This document shows positions 34,012-42,855 of a stretch of 64,000 bases of DNA, in pieces. The stretch spans positions 5,580,001 to 5,644,000 of the forward strand of contig NZ_JAPEOK010000001.1 in the NCBI RefSeq assembly GCF_026341515.1. Reading direction: 5' to 3'. A program made the translations under genes and the position numbers. Positions within the stretch are counted from its first letter, which is position 1, and each line of letters starts with the position of its first letter. A model generated the notes under the pieces. It did no database searches. It was not told the origin of the DNA and was given only the letters and a program-made list of their open reading frames with translations. This DNA is from Streptomyces sp. NBC_00878 (GTDB taxonomy: Bacteria > Actinomycetota > Actinomycetes > Streptomycetales > Streptomycetaceae).

Positions 34012-34274
34012 AGTCGGCCATCAGCATTCCCGCGTAATCGCCTGTTGGCAAGGCGTGATCACTGGTAATTTTTATGCGGAAGCCAGAATGAATATTGACA
34101 GCGATTTGACAGGTATGACGGGGTTGACGCCGTGGAGAGGTACTGTTCGTGGGCTGTTGGGCGGCAAATGGCGAGGTGGTGGATGTAGTGCGCTCTATGC
34201 GCATTGAGGAGGTCTGCCCCCGCGCATGACCGCATGGGGCGCTTTATCACTGGTGGCACGTGTACGCGGACGGC

Positions 34275-34309
34275 AATTCCCGAGCCGCCCCTTCGGCGGT
34301 TCGGGAATT
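34275..34309. terminator. terminator-like hairpin in the divergent region
   Basis: aattcccgagccgcc (34275-34289) pairs with ggcggttcgggaatt (34295-34309), one mismatch, five-base loop. No recognised gene precedes it on either strand; it may be an attenuator in the leader of the MFS gene. Confidence 0.5.
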
Positions 34310-34487
34310 CGGACGGGTGGATTTCCTGTCGAACCTCCTTGCCGAACTTCCCTGCCGAACTTCCTTGTCGAAATTGAATTTGCGGGTTTAGGGTGACAGG
34401 CGCGCTCTGGTTCGTGTTTCATGCGAGGCCGTCCCCCCCATCTGGACCCGGGCCGTTACGGACCGGGCGTACCGGAAGTGACCCCCC

Positions 34488-35921
34488 ATGCCCGAATTAC
34501 CGTCCAAGACCGCTCCCGAGACCGTCGACCCCAGACCGGCCACGGAGCCACCACCACCGCTGCCGTCGGCGTCTGCGTCACCGCCGGCGAAGACCGAGGC
34601 CTCGCGGGTCGCCGTCGCGAGCCTGGTCGGCACCACGATCGAGTACTACGACTTCGCGGTGTACGGCACCGCGAGCGCGCTCGTCCTCGGCCCCGCCTTC
34701 TTCCCCTCGGGCAACGCCACCGTCTCCTCCCTGGCCGCGTTCCTCACGTTCGCCGCGGCCTTCCTCTCCCGCCCCCTGGGCGTCGTCCTGTTCGGCACGA
34801 TCGGTGACCGGCTGGGCCGCCGACGGGCCCTGGTCGCCTCGCTCCTGCTGATGGGCGTGGCCACGATCGGCGTCGGCCTGCTGCCCACGTACGAGACCGC
34901 CGGACTCCTCGCCCCCGTACTGCTGGTGACGCTCCGTCTGCTCCAGGGCATCAGCATGGGCGGCGAGTGGGGCGGAGCGGTGCTGCTCGCCGCGGAGCAC
35001 GCGCCGCCGGGGCGCCGCGCGTTGTACGCGTCCATCCCGCAGGCCGGACCCTCGCTCGGCTTCCTGCTGTCCACCGCGGTCATCCTGCCCACCCTGAACA
35101 TCGTGGGCCGGGACGGCTTCGTCGACTGGGCCTGGCGGATCCCGTTCCTGCTCAGCACCGTGCTCGTCGTGGTCGGCCTGTGGGTGCGTACGACGGTCTC
35201 GGAGTCACCGGTGTTCAGCGCCGCGGCGGACCCCACGACGCAGCCGCGGTCAAGGGCATCGGCTCCGGCATCGGAGCCGAGGCCGGAACCGACGCCGGAG
35301 CCGGGTTCCCGCTTTCCGCTGGTCACGCTCCTCAAGCGGTATCCCGGCCGGGTCCTGCTCGGCACGGGCGCGGCGATCGGCGGCTCGGCCGTCTACTACC
35401 TGACGATCGTCTACAGCCTCTCGTACGGCCCGAAGGAACTCGGCATCCCCCAGAACACGATGCTGACCGCCGCGAGCATCGGCGCGGCGGCCGGAATCGC
35501 CATCACCCTCCCGGTCGCCAGGCTGTCCGACCGGATCGGCCGCCGCCCGGTGATGCTGGCCGGAGCCATCGGCTGCGTGGTCTGGGCGGTGCCCATGTAC
35601 GCCTCGCTGAGTTCACGCAACGGGCTGGTGATCACCGGCGCCTACACGGTCGGCCTGATGCTCCTCGCGCTGATGTTCTCCCCGGTGGCGGCCTTCCTCC
35701 CGGAGCTGTTCCCCGCCCGCCTGCGCTACACCGGAGCCTCCGCGGCGTTCATCCTCGCCAACACCCTCGGCGGCGGCTTCGCCCCCCTGGTCGCCACCTG
35801 GCTGAACAGCAACTGGGAATCCCCACTCGTCCTCGGCTTCTACACGGGCACCCTCTGCCTCCTGAGCCTCCTGTGCCTGCTGGCACTCCCGGAGACCCGG
35901 GACGAGGAGTTCGACATCTGA
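34488..35921 (+). CDS. MFS transporter, metabolite:H+ symporter (MHS) family
   Basis: 477 residues, 12 helices. MHS signature features: VGTTIEYYDFAVYGTASAL in helix 1, GDRLGRRRALVASL as motif A, GISMGGEWGGAVLLAAEHAP, and LSDRIGRRPVMLAG in the second half. A central loop holds PEPTPEPGS repeats. The family moves small organic acids such as shikimate, proline or dicarboxylates. Codon 4 is TTA (34497-34499). Divergent from the biosynthetic operon, it may import a precursor or export the acid product; that link is inference from position and the shared TTA codons. Confidence 0.9.
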   Translation: MPELPSKTAPETVDPRPATEPPPPLPSASASPPAKTEASRVAVASLVGTTIEYYDFAVYGTASALVLGPAFFPSGNATVSSLAAFLTFAAAFLSRPLGVVLFGTIGDRLGRRRALVASLLLMGVATIGVGLLPTYETAGLLAPVLLVTLRLLQGISMGGEWGGAVLLAAEHAPPGRRALYASIPQAGPSLGFLLSTAVILPTLNIVGRDGFVDWAWRIPFLLSTVLVVVGLWVRTTVSESPVFSAAADPTTQPRSRASAPASEPRPEPTPEPGSRFPLVTLLKRYPGRVLLGTGAAIGGSAVYYLTIVYSLSYGPKELGIPQNTMLTAASIGAAAGIAITLPVARLSDRIGRRPVMLAGAIGCVVWAVPMYASLSSRNGLVITGAYTVGLMLLALMFSPVAAFLPELFPARLRYTGASAAFILANTLGGGFAPLVATWLNSNWESPLVLGFYTGTLCLLSLLCLLALPETRDEEFDI

Positions 35922-35928
35922 CGACGGG

Positions 35929-35951
35929 GGTCACCGGTCCGCCCGGTGACC
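35929..35951. terminator. hairpin terminator after the MHS transporter
   Basis: ggtcaccgg (35929-35937) pairs with ccggtgacc (35943-35951) over five bases, eight bases after the MFS stop and before the convergent MerR gene. Confidence 0.7.
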
Positions 35952-36023
35952 GATCGCCGTACGCCGCACATGCGGAAGCCCGCTCACCGGCCTCGGACTG
36001 GTGACCGCTTCCGGCGACAGCGC

Positions 36024-36365
36024 TCATGCGGAGTCGCCGGGCGCCTTGTCCTCGGTACGGCGGCGGTACTCGGCGTTGATGCGCTGTGCTTCCTCTAGCT
36101 GGTCCTCAAGGATGACGATGCGGCAGGCCGCTTCGACAGGGGTTCCCTGGTCGACGAGTTCGCGGGCGCGCGCGGCGATCCGTAGTTGGTAGCGGGAGTA
36201 CCGCCGGTGTCCGCCTTCGGAGCGGAGCGGAGTGATCAGCCGTGCCTCGCCGATGGCCCGGAGGAAACCCGGGGTGGTGCCGAGCATCTCGGCTGCCCGG
36301 CCCATCGTGTACGCGGGGTAGTCGTCGTCGTCCAGACGACCGCTGAGCGGAGTATCTGCTGTCAT
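36024..36365 (-). CDS. MerR-type helix-turn-helix regulator
   Basis: 113 residues from the ATG at 36365 (GAGGTGAC directly upstream). MerR HTH with YTMGRAAEMLGTTPGFLRAIGE and the wing LRSEGGHRRYSRYQL, then a coiled helix (EDQLEEAQRINAEYRRRTED). No C-terminal ligand domain, so a small BldC/MerR-like DNA-binding protein. Its leader is long and contains a terminator-like hairpin 26 bases before the start; a palindrome overlaps a plausible promoter at 36704-36748. Confidence 0.88.
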   Translation of the reverse strand: MTADTPLSGRLDDDDYPAYTMGRAAEMLGTTPGFLRAIGEARLITPLRSEGGHRRYSRYQLRIAARARELVDQGTPVEAACRIVILEDQLEEAQRINAEYRRRTEDKAPGDSA

Positions 36366-36390
36366 GTCACCTCGTTGACCAACGCGTCGA

Positions 36391-36422
36391 GGGGCCCTGG
36401 TGCCGAACGGCACCAGGGCCCC
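36391..36422. terminator. strong hairpin in the MerR leader
   Basis: ggggccctggtgcc (36391-36404) pairs perfectly with 36409-36422 over a four-base loop. It lies 26 bases upstream of the MerR start on its own transcript; either an attenuator or the terminator of an unrecognised upstream unit. Confidence 0.6.
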
Positions 36423-36886
36423 GAAGGAAATTGAACACCATCTGTCGGCGCTACTGCTGCGCCGACCTTCCGTTTCCGCAGTCCGGCCCGGGAGACGGGC
36501 GGGTATGCGGGGATCGCGAATGCGTGACCGTGGACCACCTTCCATTCCGGGGTCTTGCGGTACCCGGCCGGATGATGCCCTGGCCGGGCGATCCTGATGG
36601 CGTCTGCTCCTTCCGTTCTTCCTCGGTACCTGTGGTGGAACTGTCGTCTTCTACCCGCCAGTTCGTGTCTGCCGGGTCTCTCTCGACCTTGTCTACGAGA
36701 GAAACCTTAGCTACGACGCAGGCCAATGTCTACTCTGGCGAGAGTAGATTTCGGTTCACTTGAGGCGTAGGTATTCTGCGGTTCACGGTGACGCCCGGTA
36801 ACACCCGGTGACGTCCGGGACCGGACGGGGTTGGGGCGGGGCCGTGCGGGTGAGGTCGGACGAGCCGCTGAATAGACTCGGCTTCC
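36423..36886. other. gene-poor leader/promoter region
   Basis: About 460 bases without a convincing gene. Small open frames on both strands lack codon bias. The right part holds the MerR-side promoter and palindrome; the remainder looks like untranslated leader. Confidence 0.55.
36704..36748 (-). promoter_or_regulatory. candidate promoter with overlapping operator palindrome
   Basis: On the minus strand TAGACA, 17 bases, then TAAGGT (36704-36709) makes a good sigma-70-like promoter reading toward the MerR gene. TCTACTCT-GGCG-AGAGTAGA (36729-36748), a perfect palindrome, overlaps its -35 box, as expected for an autoregulatory site. Confidence 0.5.
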
Positions 36887-37282
36887 ATGACGAACCCCGA
36901 CCGGCTCCTCGTGGACATCTCCGCCCTCGTGGAGTCCGGGCAGAGCAATCAGATGTCGCTGACCGTGGTGGTCGGCGGTGCCGTCATCACCGGCCGGCTC
37001 GCTCCCGAAGCCGTATGGAGGGAGCGGGTGTCGGAGGTCCTGAACGATTCGGACCGCCTGGGCCCGTTCTCCGCGGTCTTCGGCGCCGAGCCGGCAGCGG
37101 GCGGCGGCCCCGAGGGCGGCGACCGTGACGGGGCCGGCGAGCCACCCGCGTACCTGCACTTCCACCTCGCCCGGATCCTGCAGGGCAACGTCGGGATTCC
37201 CGAGACGGGCGGGATGTACCGCGTCGCGATCGAGGACGTCAGCGCCTGGACCGTGGGCGACGTCAGCTACTCCGACCACTGA
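36887..37282 (+). CDS. conserved protein, GvpU-like
   Basis: 131 residues beginning MTNPDRLLVDISALVESGQ. Compact alpha/beta protein with MSLTVVVGGAVITGRL and YLHFHLARILQGN; it resembles the gas-vesicle accessory GvpU-like proteins found singly in streptomycetes, though no other gvp gene is in this window. A 42-base perfect palindrome terminates it. The function is not established; the resemblance is from memory of the family. Confidence 0.7.
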   Translation: MTNPDRLLVDISALVESGQSNQMSLTVVVGGAVITGRLAPEAVWRERVSEVLNDSDRLGPFSAVFGAEPAAGGGPEGGDRDGAGEPPAYLHFHLARILQGNVGIPETGGMYRVAIEDVSAWTVGDVSYSDH

Positions 37283-37310
37283 ACCGCCGTACCGACGCGC
37301 TCCGCAAAGG

Positions 37311-37352
37311 CGATGAGGGCCCTGCCGACGCGCGTCGGCAGGGCCCTCATCG
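37311..37352. terminator. 42-base perfect palindrome terminator
   Basis: cgatgagggccctgccgacg plus c (37311-37331) is followed without spacer by its exact reverse complement (37332-37352). Lies between a plus-strand gene and a minus-strand gene, so it serves both. Confidence 0.85.
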
Positions 37353-37408
37353 CTGTTCCCGGTGTCAGCCGGGGAGTGGTACGTCCTGGTGTCGGCTCCC
37401 GCCGGTCG

Positions 37409-37738
37409 TCACAGTCCCAGGGGGGCCGGGGCCGGAGCCGGGCTGCCGAGCAGCGCCGACGCGGTCTGGAGCGGTGTGGCGGCGGGCGGGGTGGGCTCGG
37501 GCGCGGGGCCGGCCTGGCAGGTGAAGCCGAGCCGGGTCATGGCCCGTACGACCTCTCCGCTGGTGAAGTCACGGCGGTCCTGCCGGGTGATGACCTCGCC
37601 CACCTGCTTGACGGGGTAGTGACGGCGGCCGATGATCACGGACTCGCCCGTGATGGCCTCGGGCTTGACACCCTTCATCGAGTCCAGGACCCCGCTCTTG
37701 TCGAGGTCGAACGGGAACCGGGCGATGACGCAGCGCAT
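37409..37738 (-). CDS. conserved small protein downstream of a DEAD-box helicase
   Basis: 109 residues: MRCVIARFPFDLDKSGVLDSMKG, then VIIGRRHYPVKQVGEVITRQDRRDF and a Pro/Ala-rich tail. The conserved core is about 75 residues and has no motif I can name. It follows the helicase on the same strand after 200 bases; this neighbour relation with cold-shock RNA helicases is seen in other streptomycetes and suggests an RNA or cold-response role, which is inference. Confidence 0.75.
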   Translation of the reverse strand: MRCVIARFPFDLDKSGVLDSMKGVKPEAITGESVIIGRRHYPVKQVGEVITRQDRRDFTSGEVVRAMTRLGFTCQAGPAPEPTPPAATPLQTASALLGSPAPAPAPLGL

Positions 37739-37937
37739 GATGCCTCACAGGGAAAGGAGGGGTGGGGAGGGAGGAGAAGAAAGACGAGGGGACCCGGGCC
37801 GGCCGGGGGCGGATCGGCGGGAGGGCGCGAGAACGCCGGGCAACGCCCGGCACGCTCCCCCACTGCCCGCCGGGAGCGCGTACCGGACACAGCCCGGACC
37901 GCTCTTCCGGCGAGCGACGGGAAGGTGACGACAGGAC

Positions 37938-39452
37938 CTAGGCCGCCGCACCGGTGGCGGACGGGCGCTGGGGCGTGCGGCGGGCGTCGCCGGTGGAGCG
38001 GCCCTTGCCGCCCGTACGGCCCCGACGGCCCCGGGACGAGGAGGAGGCGCCGCGCCGCGGACGGTCCACGACCGGAGCGGTGATGACGACCGGCACGCCC
38101 GAGGGGGCCTGGGCACCCGTGATGCGGCTCAACTCCGCCTCGCCCGAACGTACTTGGGTGGTCTGCGGAGTGATACCGGCGGCGGCCATCAGTCGGCTCA
38201 TCTCGCGGCGCTGGTTGGGGGTCACCAACGTGACGACGCTGCCGGACTCGCCCGCGCGGGCCGTACGGCCGCCGCGGTGCAGGTAGTCCTTGTGGTCGCT
38301 GGGCGGATCGACGTTCACGACCAGGTCGAGGTTGTCGACGTGGATGCCACGGGCCGCGACGTTGGTCGCCACCAGCACTGTGACGTGCCCGGTCTTGAAC
38401 TGGGTCAGGGTCCGCGTGCGCTGCGGCTGGGACTTGCCGCCGTGCAGGGCCGCGGCCCGGACTCCGCTGTTCAGCAGGTGCTCGGTCAGCCGGTCCACCG
38501 CGTGCTTGGTGTCCAGGAACATGAGGACCCGGCCGTCGCGCGCCGCGATCTCGGTGGTCGTCCGGTGCTTGTCCGCGCCGTGCACGTGGAGGACGTGGTG
38601 CTCCATCGTGGTGACTGCGCCCTGGGACGGGTCGACGGAGTGGACGACCGGGTCGGAGAGGTAGCGGCGGACCAGCAGGTCGACGTTGCGGTCGAGCGTG
38701 GCCGAGAACAGCATCCGCTGTCCCTCGGGCCGCACCTGGTTGAGCAGTTCGGTGACCTGGGGCATGAAGCCCATGTCGGCCATCTGGTCGGCCTCGTCGA
38801 GGACGGTGATGGCGACCTGGCCGAGGCGGCAGTCGCCGCGCTCGATGAGATCCTTGAGCCGGCCCGGCGTCGCGACGACGACCTCGGCACCGGCACGCAG
38901 CGCGCCGGCCTGCCGGCCGATCGGCATCCCGCCGACCACGGTGGCAAGCCGCAGCGACAGGGAGCGGGCGTACGGGGTGAGCGCGTCGGTGACCTGCTGG
39001 GCCAGCTCGCGGGTGGGTACGAGGACGAGGGCCAGCGGCTGCCTCGGCTCGGCGCGCAGGCCCGCCGTACGGGCGAGGAGCGCGAGACCGAAGGCGAGGG
39101 TCTTGCCCGATCCGGTGCGGCCACGGCCGAGTACGTCACGGCCCGCGAGAGAGTTCGGCAGGGTCGCCGCCTGGATCGGGAACGGCACGGTCACGCCCTC
39201 CCGGCCGAGCGCGGCCAGCAGCTGCGCCGGCATGTCGAGCTCGGCGAACGCCTCGACGGCGGGCAGCGCGGGGGTGGTCGTCACCGGCAGTGCGAACTCG
39301 CCCTGCGGCGCGGACCGTTGACGGCTGTAGCCCTCGGAGCGGCGCGAGCCACCGGAGTAGCCGCCGCCCCTTCCGGCGCCCGAACCGCCCATGCGGGTGG
39401 ATCCTCCCGAACGGGTGCGGGAGAAGCGGTCGTTCGTGCGTGTGCGGTTCAT
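37938..39452 (-). CDS. DEAD-box RNA helicase
   Basis: 504 residues. Gly/Arg/Ser-rich N-terminal tail, Q motif (VPFPIQAATLPNSL), Walker A GRTGSGKT, PTRELAQQ, TPGRLKDL, DEAD in VLDEADQMADMGF, SAT in LFSATLDR, and the C-terminal RecA domain with VATNVAARGIHV and HRGGRTARAG. The basic Gly/Arg/Ser-rich C-terminus (SSSSRGRRGRTGGKGRS) is an RNA-binding tail. AAGG lies 10 bases before the ATG. Next to a cold-shock protein gene on the same strand, so probably a cold-induced RNA-remodelling enzyme. Confidence 0.95.
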   Translation of the reverse strand: MNRTRTNDRFSRTRSGGSTRMGGSGAGRGGGYSGGSRRSEGYSRQRSAPQGEFALPVTTTPALPAVEAFAELDMPAQLLAALGREGVTVPFPIQAATLPNSLAGRDVLGRGRTGSGKTLAFGLALLARTAGLRAEPRQPLALVLVPTRELAQQVTDALTPYARSLSLRLATVVGGMPIGRQAGALRAGAEVVVATPGRLKDLIERGDCRLGQVAITVLDEADQMADMGFMPQVTELLNQVRPEGQRMLFSATLDRNVDLLVRRYLSDPVVHSVDPSQGAVTTMEHHVLHVHGADKHRTTTEIAARDGRVLMFLDTKHAVDRLTEHLLNSGVRAAALHGGKSQPQRTRTLTQFKTGHVTVLVATNVAARGIHVDNLDLVVNVDPPSDHKDYLHRGGRTARAGESGSVVTLVTPNQRREMSRLMAAAGITPQTTQVRSGEAELSRITGAQAPSGVPVVITAPVVDRPRRGASSSSRGRRGRTGGKGRSTGDARRTPQRPSATGAAA

Positions 39453-39716
39453 GCGGAACCTTCCTTGATGAGGCGCGTATCAAGGAATTCCCGCAGCAAA
39501 TGAGCAGCGCAGAGAATTGCAAGAACGAGCCGAAGAGAATGGGGGCCGAATCGGATCGGCGGGGAATGCTCGCGGGATACGTCGCTGAATTGCGAGGCGA
39601 TATTCCGGCGGTGCGGCCGGGTATTCCGTGTGGGAGGGTCCGGCAGTACGTCAACCGGAGCGTCGGTCCGAGCATTCCCGAGGAGTGGGCGGGAGCGGGT
39701 GTTCTGGAATGCAGCG

Positions 39717-39752
39717 AGCTGGGGCCCGCACCCCAAGGTGCGGGCCCCAGCT
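39717..39752 (-). terminator. rho-independent-like hairpin after the cold-shock gene
   Basis: agctggggcccgcacc (39717-39732) pairs perfectly with 39737-39752 over CCAA. About 32 bases downstream of the cold-shock stop. Confidence 0.85.
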
Positions 39753-39784
39753 GCGACGTCTGTGTTCAGCGTCAGGATTCAGCG

Positions 39785-40051
<267 letters not shown>

Positions 40052-40240
40052 TTACCCCGGTCCAGAAGATTTCGGGAACCACAACTGCAACTGACGTCGA
40101 GAGTAGCACGGTGCGATCGACCGTGTTCGGTGGACAATTCTGCTGGGCCTGTCGAGCAAGGAATATTCATCGCGCGTCGTGCCCATTTCTTACTTCGCGG
40201 GCACAGATTTGGCCCGGATCGGAGCAGCGAACCGGATCAC

Positions 40241-40262
40241 CGCGCTGATCCGGATCAGCGCG
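40241..40262 (-). terminator. 22-base perfect palindrome after the S33 hydrolase
   Basis: cgcgctgatccggatcagcgcg, 15 bases after the hydrolase stop, without a spacer loop. A run of related gatccgg words continues back into the coding end (encoding RIDRIGRIG). Confidence 0.6.
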
Positions 40263-40277
40263 GGGAAGCGATCCGGA

Positions 40278-41978
40278 TCAGCGCAGGGAACCGATCCGGC
40301 CGATCCGGTCGATGCGCTCGTCGACGCCGTTGCGGAGTTCACCGAGCGTCGTGCCGGGCGGGGCCACCTTGGGCGTGGAGGACGGCGGCTGGGTCTCGTC
40401 TGCGCAGGTCGTGCCCGACGCCGGGACCTTCAGGTCCACCAGGTAGTTGATGACCGCCTCCGTCGCGCAGGCACTCCGTCCGAAGGCGGTGTGTCCCTCG
40501 GCCTTGAACGTGAGCAGCGAGGCGTTGTCGAGCTGCCGGGACAGGGCCACCGCGTCCTGGTAGGGGGTGTCCGGGTCGCCGGTGGTGCCGAGGACGAGGA
40601 TCGGCGCGGAGCCCTTCGCACGGTAGGAGCCGTCGTAGCGGCTGACCCGCTCGCCGTTCCACTGGGTGCAGGCCGTGGCGTGCTGGTGGTCGTAGGTCGG
40701 CGGGCCGTACGCCATGGCCGGGCCGAGCAGCGGTGCCGCCTTGGCGTAGGCCGTGACCTTCCGCTTCAGCAGGGCCTGGTCACGCGGGTAGTCCCTGTCG
40801 ACGCACTCGACGACCACGTTCGGGACCAGGAAGTCGAAGCTGGCCGGGGACGGCGGCCGCAGCAGGAAGGACGTGTTGTCGCGCTGCTGGGCCTTGCGCA
40901 GGGCCTCGCCGAACGCGGGCCAGATGACCTTGCCCTCGTTGATGTTGAACATCAGCCGGTAGACCAGGGTGTAGCCGTTGGCCTGTCCGCCGTTCGCGGT
41001 CGGCACCGGGTTGGCGTCGAGGTCGCTCTTGAGCTTCTCGAACGCGGCACGGGGGTCGCCGTCGCCGAATCCGCAGGTGGCCTGGTCGGCCTGGCACCAG
41101 TCGAGGAAACGGCTCATCGCGCCGTCCAGCGCGAGGTACTGGGGCCGGTCATAGGCGTACGGCCGGTTGGCGTAGTTCACCGGGTCGTACGCCCCGTCGA
41201 GCGTCAGGGCGCGCACGCGCTTCGGGAACAGGGCGGCGTAGACGGTGCCGATGTAGGCGCCGAACGACCGCCCGTAGTAGGTGAGTTTGTCCTCGCCCAG
41301 CGCCTGGCGCAGCAGGTCGATGTCACGGGCGACGTACTCGGTGCCCACGAACGGCAGCAGTTCGCTCGACTTGTCCGTACAGGCCTGGTTGAACTCGGCG
41401 GCCTCGCGCAGGGCCGGACCGAAGGCGTCGGGGCCGGGGACGCCCTTCGCGTCGGTGACGGCCTTGGTGTACCGCTGGTCGTCCCAGCATTCGAGCGCCG
41501 AACTGCGCGCGACGCCGCGTACGTCGTATCCGAAGACGTCGAACGAGTCGCGCAGGGCGGCCGGCAGGTCGGCGTAGTTGTTGCGGACGAAGTCCACGCC
41601 CGAGTTGCCCGGTCCGCCGGGCTGCATGAAGAGCGTGCCCTTGCGCTTCGTCTGGTCGGCGGCCTTCTTGCGGGTCACCGCCAGGGTGATCTTCTTGCCC
41701 TCCGGTGCGCGGTAGTCCAGGGGCACTTCGGCGCTCGCGCACTCGAAGCCGCCCCCACAGTCGGTCCAGGCGAGCGACGGCACCGCCGGCGCCTTGTACG
41801 AGACCGTCGAGGCCGCCGCTGACCTCGCCGACGCCGCTGACGTCGGGTCCGCCTGGGCGGCCATCGCCTGGGCCCCCGAACCGGCGACGACGAGCGCGGT
41901 CACCGCGGCTCCGGCGAGTCTGAGCCGGTGCGTCGGGCGGCCTTCTCGGCCGGACGGGACATGATCGTGCGTTGTCAC
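40278..41978 (-). CDS. secreted S33-type alpha/beta hydrolase (tripeptidyl aminopeptidase-like)
   Basis: 566 residues from the GTG at 41978 (GAGGGGGA upstream). Signal peptide (RLRLAGAAVTALVVAGSGAQ, cleavage near AMAAQA). Alpha/beta-hydrolase features: oxyanion loop QPGGPGNSG (119-127), nucleophile Ser238 in GRSFGAY, late Asp in LGTTGDPDTP and His in AEGHTAFG; the C-terminal TAP-like lid with paired cysteines is present. Relatives remove tripeptides from secreted proteins. Monocistronic by context. Confidence 0.93.
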   Translation of the reverse strand: MTTHDHVPSGREGRPTHRLRLAGAAVTALVVAGSGAQAMAAQADPTSAASARSAAASTVSYKAPAVPSLAWTDCGGGFECASAEVPLDYRAPEGKKITLAVTRKKAADQTKRKGTLFMQPGGPGNSGVDFVRNNYADLPAALRDSFDVFGYDVRGVARSSALECWDDQRYTKAVTDAKGVPGPDAFGPALREAAEFNQACTDKSSELLPFVGTEYVARDIDLLRQALGEDKLTYYGRSFGAYIGTVYAALFPKRVRALTLDGAYDPVNYANRPYAYDRPQYLALDGAMSRFLDWCQADQATCGFGDGDPRAAFEKLKSDLDANPVPTANGGQANGYTLVYRLMFNINEGKVIWPAFGEALRKAQQRDNTSFLLRPPSPASFDFLVPNVVVECVDRDYPRDQALLKRKVTAYAKAAPLLGPAMAYGPPTYDHQHATACTQWNGERVSRYDGSYRAKGSAPILVLGTTGDPDTPYQDAVALSRQLDNASLLTFKAEGHTAFGRSACATEAVINYLVDLKVPASGTTCADETQPPSSTPKVAPPGTTLGELRNGVDERIDRIGRIGSLR

Positions 41979-42140
41979 TGGGTGTTCCCCCTCGTGCTGG
42001 TGTGCACCAAGAACCCACTGGTCAATGTGAGTTCGGGGAATTTCTAGCTCACCCGGACGGGAAAGGGCCACAGAAACCGATCATGTCGCCGCCGTTCTGA
42101 AGGATCTCCACAACCGGCGGTGGTTGTCCCGCTACTGAGC

Positions 42141-42202
42141 GGCGCCCGGTCCCGGTCCCGGTCCGGTCCCGGTCCGGTCCCGGTCCCGGTCCGGTCTCAG
42201 TC
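42141..42202. repeat. tandem cggtcc repeat upstream of trpF
   Basis: About ten copies of cggtccc/cggtcc in a row in the gap between the S33 hydrolase and trpF. Slippage-type microsatellite, no palindrome. Confidence 0.75.
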
Positions 42203-42235
42203 CCAGTTCCGGCCCGGATACGGCAGGCTGAGGGG

Positions 42236-42850
42236 GTGAGCAGCTCCCTCTTCATCAAGATCTGTGGCCTGAAGACCGAACGGGACGTCGACACGGCCGT
42301 CGAGGCGGGTGCCGACGCCATCGGCTTCGTCTTCTCGGACAGCCCGCGCCGCATCGACGCGACCACGGCGGCGCGGCTGTGCGGCCGCGTGCCGGAGCAC
42401 GTCCTGACGGTCGGTGTCTTCCGCGCCGAGCCCCTGCGGGACGTACGGTCCCTGGCCACCGAGGCGGGAATCCGGGCCGTCCAACTGCACGGACCCGAGG
42501 ACCGCGGCTACTACGAGGACCTCGCGGCGGGCGGCTGGACGCTGATCCGCGCGGCGGCGTTCGGCGACCCGGCGCCGCGCCACGGGGAGATGGGCGAGGA
42601 CGTCCTCCTCCTCGACGCCCCCGTACCGGGCTCCGGCGTCGCGTGGGACTGGTCGAGGAAACCGCTGGCGGGCCCCGGTGAGAAGTGGCTCCTCGCCGGC
42701 GGCCTCACCCCGGACAACGTGCGCGCCGCCGTCGACGCCACCCACCCCTGGGGCGTCGACGTGTCCAGCGGCGTGGAACGGAGCAGGGGAGTCAAGGACC
42801 CGGCCCTGATCACGGCGTTCGTCAGAGCGGCCTGCACCGCCCGCCCCTGA
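42236..42850 (+). CDS. trpF: phosphoribosylanthranilate isomerase
   Basis: 204 residues from a GTG. TrpF barrel: KICGLKTERDVD with the catalytic Cys10, AIGFVFSDSPRRI, AVQLHGPED, VLLLDAPVPGSG with the general-acid Asp, AGGLTPDNVRAA and GVDVSSGVE for phosphate binding. Catalyses the Amadori rearrangement of N-(5-phosphoribosyl)anthranilate in tryptophan synthesis. No other trp gene is near, so it is a detached copy; regulation is not visible. Confidence 0.94.
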   Translation: MSSSLFIKICGLKTERDVDTAVEAGADAIGFVFSDSPRRIDATTAARLCGRVPEHVLTVGVFRAEPLRDVRSLATEAGIRAVQLHGPEDRGYYEDLAAGGWTLIRAAAFGDPAPRHGEMGEDVLLLDAPVPGSGVAWDWSRKPLAGPGEKWLLAGGLTPDNVRAAVDATHPWGVDVSSGVERSRGVKDPALITAFVRAACTARP

Positions 42851-42855
42851 GTTCG

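Larger units (their letters stand above)
33904..34487. other. divergent regulatory region, relatively AT-rich
   Basis: No convincing gene. AT-rich for this genome, between the operon start (-) and the MFS gene (+), both of which carry early TTA codons. It contains the palindrome GAACTTTCAAGTTC (33998-34011), several TTGACA-like hexamers around 34094-34110, and a strong hairpin at 34275-34309. Promoters for both directions must lie here, but I cannot assign them firmly. Confidence 0.6.

Noticed and set aside
34088..34207. 39-codon frame (MNIDSDLTGMTGL...) with a weak GGAAG before it and a hairpin after, possible precursor peptide
   Set aside because: Third codon positions are only about half G/C, unlike real genes here, and no maturation gene is nearby.
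36451..36726. 91-codon minus-strand frame starting MACVVAKVSLVDK in the MerR leader
   Set aside because: No homology or codon bias, and it starts upstream of the inferred promoter.
36431..36763. Frame with CGDRECVTVDHL, recalling an HNH zinc motif
   Set aside because: Too short, lacks the rest of the HNH fold and overlaps the MerR leader and promoter; treated as chance.
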